A program made the position numbers and the translations under genes. The notes beneath the pieces were generated by a model. The model did no database searches. It was not told the origin of the DNA and saw only the letters and a program-made list of their open reading frames with translations. 64,000 nt of DNA, taken from an uncultured Lachnospiraceae bacterium. Its GTDB lineage: Bacteria > Bacillota > Clostridia > Lachnospirales > Lachnospiraceae. Location of the stretch: the NCBI GenBank assembly GCA_947631625.1, contig CANRMA010000010.1, positions 1-64,000 on the forward strand, in the 5' to 3' direction. Below are positions 15,341 to 24,388 of this stretch, one piece after another. The stretch's first letter is position 1. Each line of letters starts with the position of its first letter.

Positions 15341-16717
15341 TTATTTATTTTTCCGTAGTTTTGCGAAGAAAAAACCGTCCGTCTCATGCACTCCCGCAAT
15401 CAACTGCGCCATTCCATTCTCTCCGCTTAAACCGGAAGCCTTAAGCGGCTTTGGCAGATATGCTTCGACCGATTCGGGCTTAAATGGAAAAACGTCGCAA
15501 AACCATTCTGCGATTTCTTCATTTTCAGATGGATTAAGCGTACAGGTGCTGTACATCAGCGTTCCGCCGGGCTTAACATAATTTGCGACGTTTTTCAGAA
15601 TGCTTTTCTGCAACATTATCACTTCTTTAAACGACTCAGGCGTACAATTATATTTTATATCCTGCTTCTTTCCTATAACTCCAAGACCCGAACACGGCAC
15701 GTCGGCCAATACAATGTCGGCGCTCTCATATAACTCTTCGTCCGGCTCCCGCGCGTCTTTTACGGCAGTTATCATATTAGCTTTCTGCATTCTCCTGCGG
15801 TTAGCTTCGATCCGCTCCACCTTGGCTTTAGTAACATCAAAAGACAATACCCTTCCGCTTCCGTTAAGCTTAGCAGCCGCATGCAGCGACTTCCCGCCGG
15901 GAGCGGCGCAGACATCAACCACGGTCATGCCGGGCTTTATATCCGCCGCCTCAACAACCAACATTGAGCTTACATCCTGTACAGCAAAAAGTCCTTCTTC
16001 ATAGCCTTTCAACTGCCTTATGCCGTCAATCCTGCTCACATTAAGAGCATAGGGCAGATACGGGTGACGGCTTACAACGGCTCCTTTTTCTTCCCATGAT
16101 CTGATAAGCTCTTCCTGCGCTTCTTTTGTCAATGTTTCTTCAAGTCTTATGCTTACCGGTCTCTGCGCGAGAAAAGACTGTAATATCTTTTCCGCGGTAT
16201 CGCTTCCGTAATTGCGTATAAAATGTTCCGTCAGCCACTCCGGCATGGAATACATAACTGACAGATATAAAAGCGGCTCTTTATCGCGCTCCGGGTAATT
16301 TATACACTGTTTACCGACAGCATCGGCCAACTTCCGCAGCACGGCATTTACAAAACCTTTCAATGAGGCAAACTTCCTCTTGCCTGCCAGCTTAACCGCC
16401 TCATTGCAGACAGCCGAAGCAGGCACAAAATCCATGAACATAAGCTGATAAGCGCTCATTCTGAGCAGATTCCTTATAAGAGGTTTCATTTTATCAACAG
16501 GAAGCGAAGATACCGTATTTAATACATAATCAAGCTGTATACGGCGTTCTGTCGTTCCCTGCGCTACCCTCTTTATAAAAGCCTTTTCCTGCATGCTGAG
16601 ATAATCATACTTGTCGAGGACATCGGCCGTAAGCACATTCACGTATATATCAGTTCTTTCAAGCTCCAAAAGTATGTCTAAAATAATTTCCCGTATATTC
16701 ATAGTTAAACGAATCAA
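15341..16717 (-). CDS. rsmB: 16S rRNA (cytosine-967-C5) methyltransferase RsmB
   Basis: Residues 1-135 are a NusB-like RNA-binding domain, and the rest is an m5C methyltransferase with DVCAAPGGKS (SAM binding), DVPCSGLG and the catalytic cysteine motif YSTCTLN. The predicted start is TTG 16717, which overlaps the stop of the upstream gene as TTGA; the ATG at 16702 lacks a binding site at the right distance. The 458-residue length is normal. It carries two exact copies of the GCGACNTTTTTC word, one on each strand. The neighbours are fmt and rlmN, as in many Firmicutes. Confidence 0.93.
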   Translation of the reverse strand: MIRLTMNIREIILDILLELERTDIYVNVLTADVLDKYDYLSMQEKAFIKRVAQGTTERRIQLDYVLNTVSSLPVDKMKPLIRNLLRMSAYQLMFMDFVPASAVCNEAVKLAGKRKFASLKGFVNAVLRKLADAVGKQCINYPERDKEPLLYLSVMYSMPEWLTEHFIRNYGSDTAEKILQSFLAQRPVSIRLEETLTKEAQEELIRSWEEKGAVVSRHPYLPYALNVSRIDGIRQLKGYEEGLFAVQDVSSMLVVEAADIKPGMTVVDVCAAPGGKSLHAAAKLNGSGRVLSFDVTKAKVERIEANRRRMQKANMITAVKDAREPDEELYESADIVLADVPCSGLGVIGKKQDIKYNCTPESFKEVIMLQKSILKNVANYVKPGGTLMYSTCTLNPSENEEIAEWFCDVFPFKPESVEAYLPKPLKASGLSGENGMAQLIAGVHETDGFFFAKLRKNK

Positions 16718-17445
16718 TCTCTCCTGTCTCTGCTATTTCCAAACAAGAGTATGAGACGCAGCAGCTGCAGTATGGAAGACGCAGCAGCCGCGACATACGT
16801 AAGCGCAGCGGCGCTGAGCACTTTACGGCAGCCGTTCGTCTCTTCGCTTCCCATCATGCCATAGTCTCCCAGCATACGTATCGCTCTCCCGGACGCATCG
16901 AATTCAACCGGCAGCGTAACAAGCTGAAAAAGAACGGCAAGCGCAAACGCCCATATGCCTATCTGTATCAGCAGCTGATTCATACTCAGGATCACTCCTA
17001 ATATAATGATAGGTATTCCGAGCCTGGAGCCGATATTGGCCACCGGCACCAATGCAGTCCTGAATTTCAACGGGCCGTAACCTTTATCGTGCTGAACCGC
17101 ATGACCGCACTCATGCGCTGCCACACCTATCGCCGCAACCGAAGTTGATGAATAAGTGGCGTCCGATAAACGCAGCACCTTAGCCGAAGGATCATAATGA
17201 TCCGTAAGGCTTCCGCCTATATGCTCGACTCTTACGTCGTAAATACCCGAAAGCTGTAATATTCTCTCTGCTGCCTGAGCCCCGGTCATTCCGCTCATGC
17301 TCCTTACTTTGGAATACTTCTTAAAAGTTGAGCTCACCTTCATCTGCGCAAAAATGCACAGCAGCGCGCCAATTATTACCAACCAGTAGGTCGGGTCAAA
17401 ACGCATTCCGTAATATCCGCCATAATAACCGCCATAATATCCCAT
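16714..17445 (-). CDS. YugP-type neutral zinc metallopeptidase
   Basis: The start at 17445 has AAGGAAGG six bases upstream; sequence further upstream belongs to a repeat element. The 243-residue protein has a glycine/tyrosine-rich opening (MGYYGGYYGGYYG), a membrane helix, the zinc site AAHECGHAVQHD, and two more hydrophobic helices. This is the Zn_peptidase_2 (DUF/YugP) family, common in Firmicutes and of unknown substrate. It ends inside the rsmB start. In most genomes it is found between fmt and rsmB only in Clostridia. Confidence 0.88.
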   Translation of the reverse strand: MGYYGGYYGGYYGMRFDPTYWLVIIGALLCIFAQMKVSSTFKKYSKVRSMSGMTGAQAAERILQLSGIYDVRVEHIGGSLTDHYDPSAKVLRLSDATYSSTSVAAIGVAAHECGHAVQHDKGYGPLKFRTALVPVANIGSRLGIPIIILGVILSMNQLLIQIGIWAFALAVLFQLVTLPVEFDASGRAIRMLGDYGMMGSEETNGCRKVLSAAALTYVAAAASSILQLLRLILLFGNSRDRRD

Positions 17446-17481
17446 AACAATCCTTCCTTTCTCTTTCAGTTTATCATAGAC

Positions 17482-17614
17482 GATTGCAAAACGCTGTCTA
17501 AAGCTTTCGAATTTATTAAAAATATACAAAACGGGGTTCCATTGCGAGGCGCAGAGTCACCCCTTATTTGTATATTTTTACTAAATTCTAAGTTGTGAGA
17601 GTGAGTTTCGCAAT
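17482..17614. repeat. Palindromic intergenic element, type 1, copy A
   Basis: The element starts GATTGCAAAAC and ends GTTTCGCAAT, so its ends are inverted. Inside, a long inverted pair (AATATACAAA...TTTGTATATT) surrounds a GGGGT/ACCCC core. Its reverse complement at 33622-33755 is nearly identical over its whole length. It lies directly upstream of the yugP start and displaces no gene. No protein is encoded. Confidence 0.85.
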
Positions 17615-17633
17615 TATCTATTAGTTTATCAGG

Positions 17634-17838
17634 TAATTACGAAACACTATCTCAACGTATATTGATTGTGCAGATTTAACAAACACCATTGCAGGCGCTC
17701 TGAGACCACCGGTTCTTAGGCTGCGTATTTTGCAGCCTTAGTACCGCTGTGAGGCTCAATGCAGCGCAAGCGTGCCTGCAAAGGTTTTGTTAAATTTGCG
17801 CAATCTCGATAACGTATAACATAGTTTCGCAATCGCCC
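17634..17838. repeat. Palindromic intergenic element, type 2, copy A
   Basis: Outer ends AATTACGAAAC and GTTTCGCAAT are inverted. Inner arms of about 33 bases (17664-17696 and 17774-17805, GATTGTGCAGATTTAAC... and its complement) surround a variable centre that can itself pair. The reverse complement at 33402-33598 shares the arms, but the centre differs while keeping pairing potential. It fills most of the yugP-fmt gap. Confidence 0.85.
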
Positions 17839-17844
17839 ATCAGT

Positions 17845-18783
17845 TTATATCAACACATCATCCGTTTTCATCCTGGCTCCAAGTAAAAACTCTTTGACGG
17901 GCATGCGCTTTTTGCCTTCGAGCTGGACCTGTGTTACTTTCAGGTCCATATCGCCCGCCGCTACATAAAAAGCGTCTTTATCTATTCTCGTTATGCTGCC
18001 GGGAACCGCCGCGGCGTCATGATCAGGGTCTTTACAGACGTCACAGTCCCATATCTTTAATATTTTCCCATTATAAGATGTATATGCGCCGGGCCATGAA
18101 TTAAGTCCGCGCACCATCCTCTCTATTTTCACGGCGCCCTCATGCCAGTTGATCCTTCCCATAGATTTATCCAACATTTTAGCATAACTTGATTCCGCGT
18201 CGTTTTGTCTTACAGGCGTGAGTTCTCCCGCCTCGATCTTTGGCAGAGCCTCTACAATAAGTCTTGCTCCTTCTTTGGCCAGCTTGTCGTGAAGACTGTC
18301 TCCGGTCTCTTTCTCTGCTATTTCGACCTTACTCTGCATAAGTATATCGCCGTCGTCGATTCCTTTTGCCATCTGCATTATCGTAATTCCGGTAACTTTT
18401 TCACCGTCCAGTATAACTCTCTGTATAGGTCCGGCGCCGCGGTATTTAGGCAGAAGCGACGCATGAATGTTAATGCAGCCGTACTTCGGGATATTAAGTA
18501 TCTCTTCCGAAAGTATCTGTCCGAAAGCCGCAACCACATAAGCATCGGCGTCATATTTTTTAAGCTCAGCCACTGCCTCGGGCATCTTTATTTTAACAGG
18601 TTGAAAGACCGGTATATCGTACTTTATCGCACATTTTTTAACCGGCGTTATCTGCACTTCTTTTCCGCGGCCTTTCGGCTTATCAGGCTGCGTAACCACA
18701 AGCGTGACCTTATGACCCGCATTTATCAGCGCTTCCAAAGCCTCTACCGCATAATCAGGCGTTCCCATAAAAATTATCTTCAT
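17845..18783 (-). CDS. fmt: Methionyl-tRNA formyltransferase
   Basis: This 312-residue enzyme has the 10-formyltetrahydrofolate-binding Rossmann start MKIIFMGTPDYAVEALE, the catalytic segment INIHASLLPKYRGAGPI (N, H and S), and the later D in AKGIDDGDIL. The C-terminal OB domain that binds tRNA follows. It formylates initiator Met-tRNA; peptide deformylase encoded just upstream removes the group later. A GAGGAG precedes the ATG. The spacing to def (23 bases) suggests one transcript. Confidence 0.96.
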   Translation of the reverse strand: MKIIFMGTPDYAVEALEALINAGHKVTLVVTQPDKPKGRGKEVQITPVKKCAIKYDIPVFQPVKIKMPEAVAELKKYDADAYVVAAFGQILSEEILNIPKYGCINIHASLLPKYRGAGPIQRVILDGEKVTGITIMQMAKGIDDGDILMQSKVEIAEKETGDSLHDKLAKEGARLIVEALPKIEAGELTPVRQNDAESSYAKMLDKSMGRINWHEGAVKIERMVRGLNSWPGAYTSYNGKILKIWDCDVCKDPDHDAAAVPGSITRIDKDAFYVAAGDMDLKVTQVQLEGKKRMPVKEFLLGARMKTDDVLI

Positions 18784-18806
18784 TCTTAAAACTCCTCTTC
18801 CGCGCC

Positions 18807-19283
18807 CTAATTTTCCTGAACGCTCTCGATATCCTGAAGCTCGCCTTCAACTTTCTCCACGTACAGATGGCCTTCAAGATGATCCAGTTCATGCATGATA
18901 GCCCTTGCCAACAGTTCGGTTCCTTCGATCTCAAACGGCTCCATATCCTCATTATAGGCAAGCGCCTTTACATAATTGGGCCTTGTCACACTGCCGGTCT
19001 TGCCGGGCACGCTAAGGCATCCTTCATAACCTGTCTGCTCGCCGCTTGTCTCGAGTATTCTGGGATTGATGAGCACCAGAGGCGAATCCCCTGTGGTATC
19101 TATGACCACGATGCGCTTAAGTATTCCGACCTGCGGCGCGGCAAGTCCGACTCCGTCAGCTTCATAAAGGGTATCGAACATATCGTCTATAAGCTGCCTT
19201 ATCCGCGGGGTCACCTCTTTTACTTCTTTACAGGGTTTCTCAAGTACCGGGTCGCCTATTTCCCTAATATTTCTTATTGCCAT
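18807..19283 (-). CDS. def: Peptide deformylase
   Basis: The 158-residue metalloenzyme contains all three motifs: GVGLAAPQVG, EGCLSVPG (zinc-binding cysteine) and HELDHLEG (two zinc-binding histidines and the catalytic glutamate). It removes the formyl group from nascent proteins. It sits between priA and fmt in the conserved priA-def-fmt order. The length is that of the bacterial class I enzymes. Confidence 0.96.
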   Translation of the reverse strand: MAIRNIREIGDPVLEKPCKEVKEVTPRIRQLIDDMFDTLYEADGVGLAAPQVGILKRIVVIDTTGDSPLVLINPRILETSGEQTGYEGCLSVPGKTGSVTRPNYVKALAYNEDMEPFEIEGTELLARAIMHELDHLEGHLYVEKVEGELQDIESVQEN

Positions 19284-19302
19284 TTCTTCTTCCTCTTTCC
19301 GG

Positions 19303-21540
19303 TTAATATATATTTACAGGATCAAAATCATACAATATATTTTGATATTTTAAATTTTCTTCTTTAGAGTATGCCTCCAACATATCCTTTATCATTACCA
19401 GTTTTTCATAATCTTTATGCTTAAAATAGATCACATGCCTGTACATATCGTTGAGTTTTGACAAAGACGCCTGCGCGGGACCGATAATATAAAGCTCTTT
19501 ATTATCCGAAAATCTTTGTTTTATTAATTCAGAAAAACGTCGCGTTATATACTCTCCTTCATCTTCTTTCGCGGATATGACCAACACTGCAAGCATATGA
19601 GCCGCCGGCGGATACATGAGCAGTTCCCTGTATAAGATCTCTTCGGCGTAAAATCCCTCATAATCCTGATTTGCGGCATGGACGATGCTGTAATGCTCAG
19701 GTTGGTAAGTCTGTATCACCACTTCTCCGGCCTTATCTCCTCTTCCCGCCCGGCCTGCCGCCTGCGTAAGCAGCTGAAAAGTCCTCTCTCCGGCGCGGTA
19801 ATCGTTCTGATTAAGTGAAAGATCTGCCGCAAGAATGCCGACGAGAGTTACATTCGGAAAATCATGTCCTTTCACTATCATCTGCGTGCCCACCAGTATA
19901 TCGGCTTTTCCGTCTGCAAAAGCCGATAGGATCTTTTCGTAACTTTCCTTGCTCTTTGTGGAATCCGCGTCCATCCTGAGCGTCACGGCGGTCGGAAACT
20001 CTTTATGAACAGCCTCTTCTATCTGCTCTGTTCCCGCCCTAAAGCCCATAAGATATTTTGAGCCGCATACAGGGCAGCCCGGCGGCTTCATTTCCTCATA
20101 ACCACAGTAATGGCAGACCAGTTTACCGCCCCTGTGTTCCGATAGAGAAACGTCGCAATGCGGACATTTCATCACATGACCGCAGGCCCGGCAGGATATA
20201 AAACCGGCATATCCCCTGCGATTTATAAAAAGCATGATCTGTTCTTTAGAAAAAAGTCGCATTTCTATAAGTTCTTTTAATTTGCGGCTGAATATCGAGC
20301 GGTTCCCCGCTTTAAGCTCTTCCCGCAGATCCACGGTATATACTTTCGGCAGACTGCCGCCCGTAAGCCGCTCATTCAGCTTATAGAGTCTGTACTGCCC
20401 CATATCCGCCCTGTAGTACGCCTCAAGAGACGGCGTCGCCGAACCCAACACTACGCTTGCCCCTTTTATTTCCGCAAGCTGTATGGCAGTCTCTCTTGCA
20501 TGGTACTTGGGCATATTTTCACTTTTATAGCTGCTTTCATGCTCTTCATCGATAATTATTATACCCGGATCTTTAAAAGGTGTAAACAAGGCAGAACGCG
20601 GACCTATTATAACATCAAGCTCTCCATTTTTCGCCCTCTCCATCTGGTCATATTTCTCACCCCCGGACAGTCTGGAATTCATGACCGAAACTCTGTCCCC
20701 GAAGCGTTTATAAAACCTTAGCAGCGTCTGATAAGTTAAAGCTATCTCAGGGATCAGGACTATCGCCTGTTTTCCCATTTTTATCATTTCCTCTATAATA
20801 CCGAGATAAACTTCGGTCTTGCCGCTCCCGGTGATGCCATGTATAAGATAAGTTCCTGTCTTGCCGTTTTTATAATCATTTATCACATCTTCAACGATAC
20901 GCCGCTGTCCGTCGCTAAGAGGCTTGGCCGTATCTCTTTGAGATATGGGCTTGACCGGATTTCTGTAATATTTTTCGGTTTCTATCTTTATGACGTTCTG
21001 CTTTTCAAGCGCCGCGAGCGTTGACTGTGAAACGTTTAGTTTTTCACGTATAAGCGCATACGGCAGCATCTCTTCGTCAAGCAGCGCCTTTAATACCCTT
21101 ACTCCGGCGTTGCGGCGCTTTTTCTCATAATCCAGAATAAGCTTTTCTATTTCATCCCGGTCATAAAGCCGGACTACTTTCTTTTTTTCAAGCTGCTTAA
21201 ATTTCTGTTTGACCGGAAGCACGGTCTTTAACGCCGTGATCATAGTTGAACCGTAATGGCTTTTCATCCAATACGCAATATTTATCAAAGTTCCTTCAAC
21301 GGTAGTATCCTTATCATCGACGCCGCATATATCCTTGATCTTATCTTCCGGATAATCGGCGCTGTCAAAAAGACCTACAACATATCCGGTCAGTTCCTTA
21401 TTTCCCTTACCGAATGGGACATGGACTTTGACCCCTGCCTCAACTTTCCCGGTAAGTTCCGCGGGAATTCTGTATCTGAAAGGTCTGTCAACTTTATCAT
21501 GAGAGATATCCACGATGACATCCGCGTATTTTTCACCCAT
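19303..21540 (-). CDS. priA: Primosomal helicase PriA
   Basis: This 745-residue replication-restart helicase has an N-terminal DNA-binding domain, Walker A GITGSGKTEVY, the DEEH box (IIIDEEHESSYK), and zinc-binding cysteines in CRACGHVMKCPHC and CHYCGYEEMKPPGCPVC. The helicase C motif GRAGRG appears near residue 610. It reloads the replisome at stalled forks. The order priA-def-fmt matches B. subtilis. Two exact copies of the GCGACNTTTTTC word (19532 and 20249) and a near copy (20147) lie within it. Confidence 0.96.
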   Translation of the reverse strand: MGEKYADVIVDISHDKVDRPFRYRIPAELTGKVEAGVKVHVPFGKGNKELTGYVVGLFDSADYPEDKIKDICGVDDKDTTVEGTLINIAYWMKSHYGSTMITALKTVLPVKQKFKQLEKKKVVRLYDRDEIEKLILDYEKKRRNAGVRVLKALLDEEMLPYALIREKLNVSQSTLAALEKQNVIKIETEKYYRNPVKPISQRDTAKPLSDGQRRIVEDVINDYKNGKTGTYLIHGITGSGKTEVYLGIIEEMIKMGKQAIVLIPEIALTYQTLLRFYKRFGDRVSVMNSRLSGGEKYDQMERAKNGELDVIIGPRSALFTPFKDPGIIIIDEEHESSYKSENMPKYHARETAIQLAEIKGASVVLGSATPSLEAYYRADMGQYRLYKLNERLTGGSLPKVYTVDLREELKAGNRSIFSRKLKELIEMRLFSKEQIMLFINRRGYAGFISCRACGHVMKCPHCDVSLSEHRGGKLVCHYCGYEEMKPPGCPVCGSKYLMGFRAGTEQIEEAVHKEFPTAVTLRMDADSTKSKESYEKILSAFADGKADILVGTQMIVKGHDFPNVTLVGILAADLSLNQNDYRAGERTFQLLTQAAGRAGRGDKAGEVVIQTYQPEHYSIVHAANQDYEGFYAEEILYRELLMYPPAAHMLAVLVISAKEDEGEYITRRFSELIKQRFSDNKELYIIGPAQASLSKLNDMYRHVIYFKHKDYEKLVMIKDMLEAYSKEENLKYQNILYDFDPVNIY

Positions 21541-21651
21541 TAAACATCCTCCCGACTTTCATCCGTGCGCAATGTCCGTTAAATATTATGCGCAATATCG
21601 CATATGGGCATTTCCATGAGTGTACATGTACATCCATGAGCAATACATATT

Positions 21652-23115
21652 TCAGCGCCTCTTAGCAAGTATATCTTTTATAATATCCCTTTCGTCCATA
21701 GGATATTTTACGCCTTTTATCTCCTGATAATCCTCATGGCCCTTGCCGGCAAGCACTATTATGTCGCCCGGCTCACCATGCTCTATCGCATAGGCTATCG
21801 CTTCTTTTCTATCGCATATCTCAATATATTTCCCGTCTGTTTTTGCTATCCCTGTCTTAATATCGTTTATGATATCCTGCGGCTCTTCGTCGCGCGGATT
21901 GTCGGAAGTTATTATAGTCAGGTCGGCAAGTTTTCCGCTCACCTCGCCCATTTCATACCTTCTTATCCTGGAACGGTTTCCGCCGCAGCCAAACAGGCAG
22001 ACCAGTCTGCCGGGCCTGTATTCTTTCAGTGTGGATAAAAGACTCTCTAACGCCATGGCGTTGTGCGCATAATCTATCATAAGCGTAAAATCATCCGACA
22101 CTTTTACAAGCTCTATCCTTCCCTTGACTTTGGCGTTAAGCAGCGCCTTTTGTATCGCGTCCTCACTAACCCCGAAATGCCTGCAGACGGCAATGGCAGT
22201 GAGCGCGTTATAAACGCTGAATTTTCCCGGAGCGGCCGTTTCCGCGCGAAAATCCATAAGACCCCGCACGTCAAAAGCGACGCCGAGTTTTCCTTTTCCG
22301 GATATAAGTTCCATATTAACCGCTCTTAAGTCCGCGTCAGTATCTATGCCATAGGTCTCAAGCTCACAGGTGTGTCCCTTAGTAACGCTCTCCCAATGCG
22401 CGTCGTCCTTATTTGCTATGCCGACTCTGCACTGCTTAAACAAGAGTCCTTTGCAGCTTAGATAATCCTCAAAATCCTTATGTTCGTTAGGGCCTATATG
22501 ATCAGGTTCGATATTGGTAAAAATTCCGTAATCAAAAACAAAACCCTGCGTTCTGTGGAGCATGAGCCCCTGCGAAGAAACTTCCATGACTACCGTATCG
22601 CAGCCCGCATCAACCATCTGCCTAAAATACTTTTGAATAAGATAGGATTCGGGAGTTGTATTCTGCGCATGAATATGCTCATCACCTATGATTATCTCAA
22701 TGGTTCCTATAAGTCCCACATTATGTCCCGCCTGCTCCAATATGGACCTGATAAGATAAGTGGTGGTAGTTTTGCCCTTGGTTCCCGTAATGCCTATGAT
22801 CTTGAGCTTCTCTGCCGGATTACCGAAATAATTGGCTGAGATAAAAGCCATGGCGTATCTTGTGTCCTTCACTTTTATGACAGTAGTGTCACTTTTGCAC
22901 GGCACTTCTTTTTCCACGACAAGAACCTTCGCTCCCGCTTCCACCACCTGCCGCGCAAAATCGTGCCCGTCGGCTTTCGCGCCTTTAATGCAGATAAAAA
23001 GCGACTCCGGCGTTACTTTCCCGGAATCATTGACGACTTCGCTTACCTCAACGTCCTCATTTCCGTTTATGCATTCGTACTCTAAGCCTTTCAGCAAATC
23101 CTTTAATCCTGTCAT
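21652..23115 (-). CDS. murE: UDP-N-acetylmuramoyl-tripeptide synthetase MurE
   Basis: The 487-residue ligase has the ATP-binding loop GTKGKTTTTYL, the Mur-ligase middle domain, and the motif TSDNPRDEEP, whose DNPR signature marks meso-diaminopimelate-adding enzymes rather than lysine-adding ones. It adds the third residue of the peptidoglycan stem peptide. AAGGAG precedes the ATG. It appears to be a single-gene unit with its own promoter, rather than part of a division cluster. Confidence 0.94.
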   Translation of the reverse strand: MTGLKDLLKGLEYECINGNEDVEVSEVVNDSGKVTPESLFICIKGAKADGHDFARQVVEAGAKVLVVEKEVPCKSDTTVIKVKDTRYAMAFISANYFGNPAEKLKIIGITGTKGKTTTTYLIRSILEQAGHNVGLIGTIEIIIGDEHIHAQNTTPESYLIQKYFRQMVDAGCDTVVMEVSSQGLMLHRTQGFVFDYGIFTNIEPDHIGPNEHKDFEDYLSCKGLLFKQCRVGIANKDDAHWESVTKGHTCELETYGIDTDADLRAVNMELISGKGKLGVAFDVRGLMDFRAETAAPGKFSVYNALTAIAVCRHFGVSEDAIQKALLNAKVKGRIELVKVSDDFTLMIDYAHNAMALESLLSTLKEYRPGRLVCLFGCGGNRSRIRRYEMGEVSGKLADLTIITSDNPRDEEPQDIINDIKTGIAKTDGKYIEICDRKEAIAYAIEHGEPGDIIVLAGKGHEDYQEIKGVKYPMDERDIIKDILAKRR

Positions 23116-23157
23116 TAAATATCAGCTCCTTAATCTAAGCATAATACTCCATATAAT

Positions 23158-23186
23158 AAAATATCACGAAATAGGAAATTTTGCAA
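23158..23186 (-). promoter_or_regulatory. Possible promoter of murE
   Basis: On the minus strand TTGCAA (23186-23181) and TATTTT (23163-23158) are 17 bases apart, about 45 bases upstream of the murE start. The -10 box is weak. The rest of the 23116-23397 gap is AT-rich, with a small GATAGT/ACTATC hairpin near 23275-23295. Confidence 0.4.
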
Positions 23187-23314
23187 AATTCTTCTTCAAT
23201 ATATGTAGAAATTTATAAATTAATTATAATTAAGACACATTTTGGACACAATTCATATTTATGATAATAAACAAGATAGTTGATAACTCACTATCTCCCC
23301 CCTCATAAGAAATT

Positions 23315-23344
23315 GAAACAGCCTGGGTTTTCTCAGGCTGTTTC
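23315..23344 (-). terminator. Terminator of the PfkB sugar kinase gene
   Basis: GAAACAGCCTG (23315-23325) pairs perfectly with CAGGCTGTTTC (23334-23344) across an eight-base loop. It lies about 50 bases past the kinase stop codon and is followed on the minus strand by a T-rich stretch. Confidence 0.75.
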
Positions 23345-23397
23345 GATTGTCAGACATTTTTGATCTTGATCTTATGAAACTCTTTTTCGCAAAATCC

Positions 23398-24327
23398 TTA
23401 AATAAGCACTTCGACCGTCATAGTTTTCTCAAGTTCTTCGACAATTTCTTTGGGGATATCGGCATTTTTAAGCGTCGTGGCGTTGGCGGCGGAAATTGCG
23501 GCGGCTCTTACAAGCGCCTGTTCGTCGGATACGCCTTCAAGCATGGACATGGCGTAAGAAGCCACTACGCTGTCGCCGCAGCTTACGGTATTTAATGCCT
23601 CCACTTTTCCGGCCTTTGCAAAATATACTTTATTTCCGCTTACCGAAAGCAGTCCTTTTTTACCCATTGAAACCACGACATGTTCTACGCCTTTTTCATG
23701 AATGGATAAAGCTGCATGCGCGACTGTCTCCCTATTTACCAGTTTATGACCGACTATATATTCCAACTCCCTCTGGTTTGGCTTTATCATATACGGTCCG
23801 GCCTCTATCCCTTTCCTTAAAGCTTCGCCGCTTGTATCGAGTATGACTCGGACTCCCCTGTCCGATGCTTTTGATATAAGCGTTGCGTAAATATCATCCG
23901 GCGCGCCCACGGCAAGGCTCCCCGACAAGACCACCAGTCCGCATTCTTCCATAAGCTCGTCATATCCCGCAAAAAAACGGTTTAAGTCCTCCCCGCTTAT
24001 TTCCGGCCCCGGCTCTAAAATCTCAGTCACGTAACCGTTGTCGGAGAGGATATTCATATTTACTCTGGTATCGCCCTCAACCCTGACAAAACGGCAGCCT
24101 ATGCCTTCTCTATTAAGCTGGTCTTCTATGAAATCTCCCGTATATCCTCCAAGAAATCCGGCTGCATATACAGAGTGGCCATATTGTCTTAACACTCTGG
24201 CGACATTGATCCCTTTTCCGCCGGCTATGGACATGACCGTTCTCATTCTGTTCACATGCCCCGCGATCAGTTCCCCTGCGGTATAGGTTTTATCCACTGC
24301 CGGATTTAAAGTTACCGTAAGTATCAT
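23398..24327 (-). CDS. 1-phosphofructokinase-family sugar kinase (PfkB)
   Basis: This 309-residue protein begins MILTVTLNPAVDKTY, typical of FruK/LacC kinases, with the PfkB signatures AGGKGINVARVL and a C-terminal NTVSCGDSVVASY whose aspartate is the catalytic base. Most relatives convert fructose-1-phosphate to fructose-1,6-bisphosphate, but tagatose-6-phosphate kinase is a close alternative. No PTS fructose transporter gene is next to it, so the substrate cannot be fixed by context. It stands alone between its terminator and recJ. Confidence 0.85.
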   Translation of the reverse strand: MILTVTLNPAVDKTYTAGELIAGHVNRMRTVMSIAGGKGINVARVLRQYGHSVYAAGFLGGYTGDFIEDQLNREGIGCRFVRVEGDTRVNMNILSDNGYVTEILEPGPEISGEDLNRFFAGYDELMEECGLVVLSGSLAVGAPDDIYATLISKASDRGVRVILDTSGEALRKGIEAGPYMIKPNQRELEYIVGHKLVNRETVAHAALSIHEKGVEHVVVSMGKKGLLSVSGNKVYFAKAGKVEALNTVSCGDSVVASYAMSMLEGVSDEQALVRAAAISAANATTLKNADIPKEIVEELEKTMTVEVLI

Positions 24328-24388
24328 TGATATAAATCTCCTCTCCCGTTAAGCCTGCGGCTCCTGACGGCAAAAAGCGTAGCTTTTT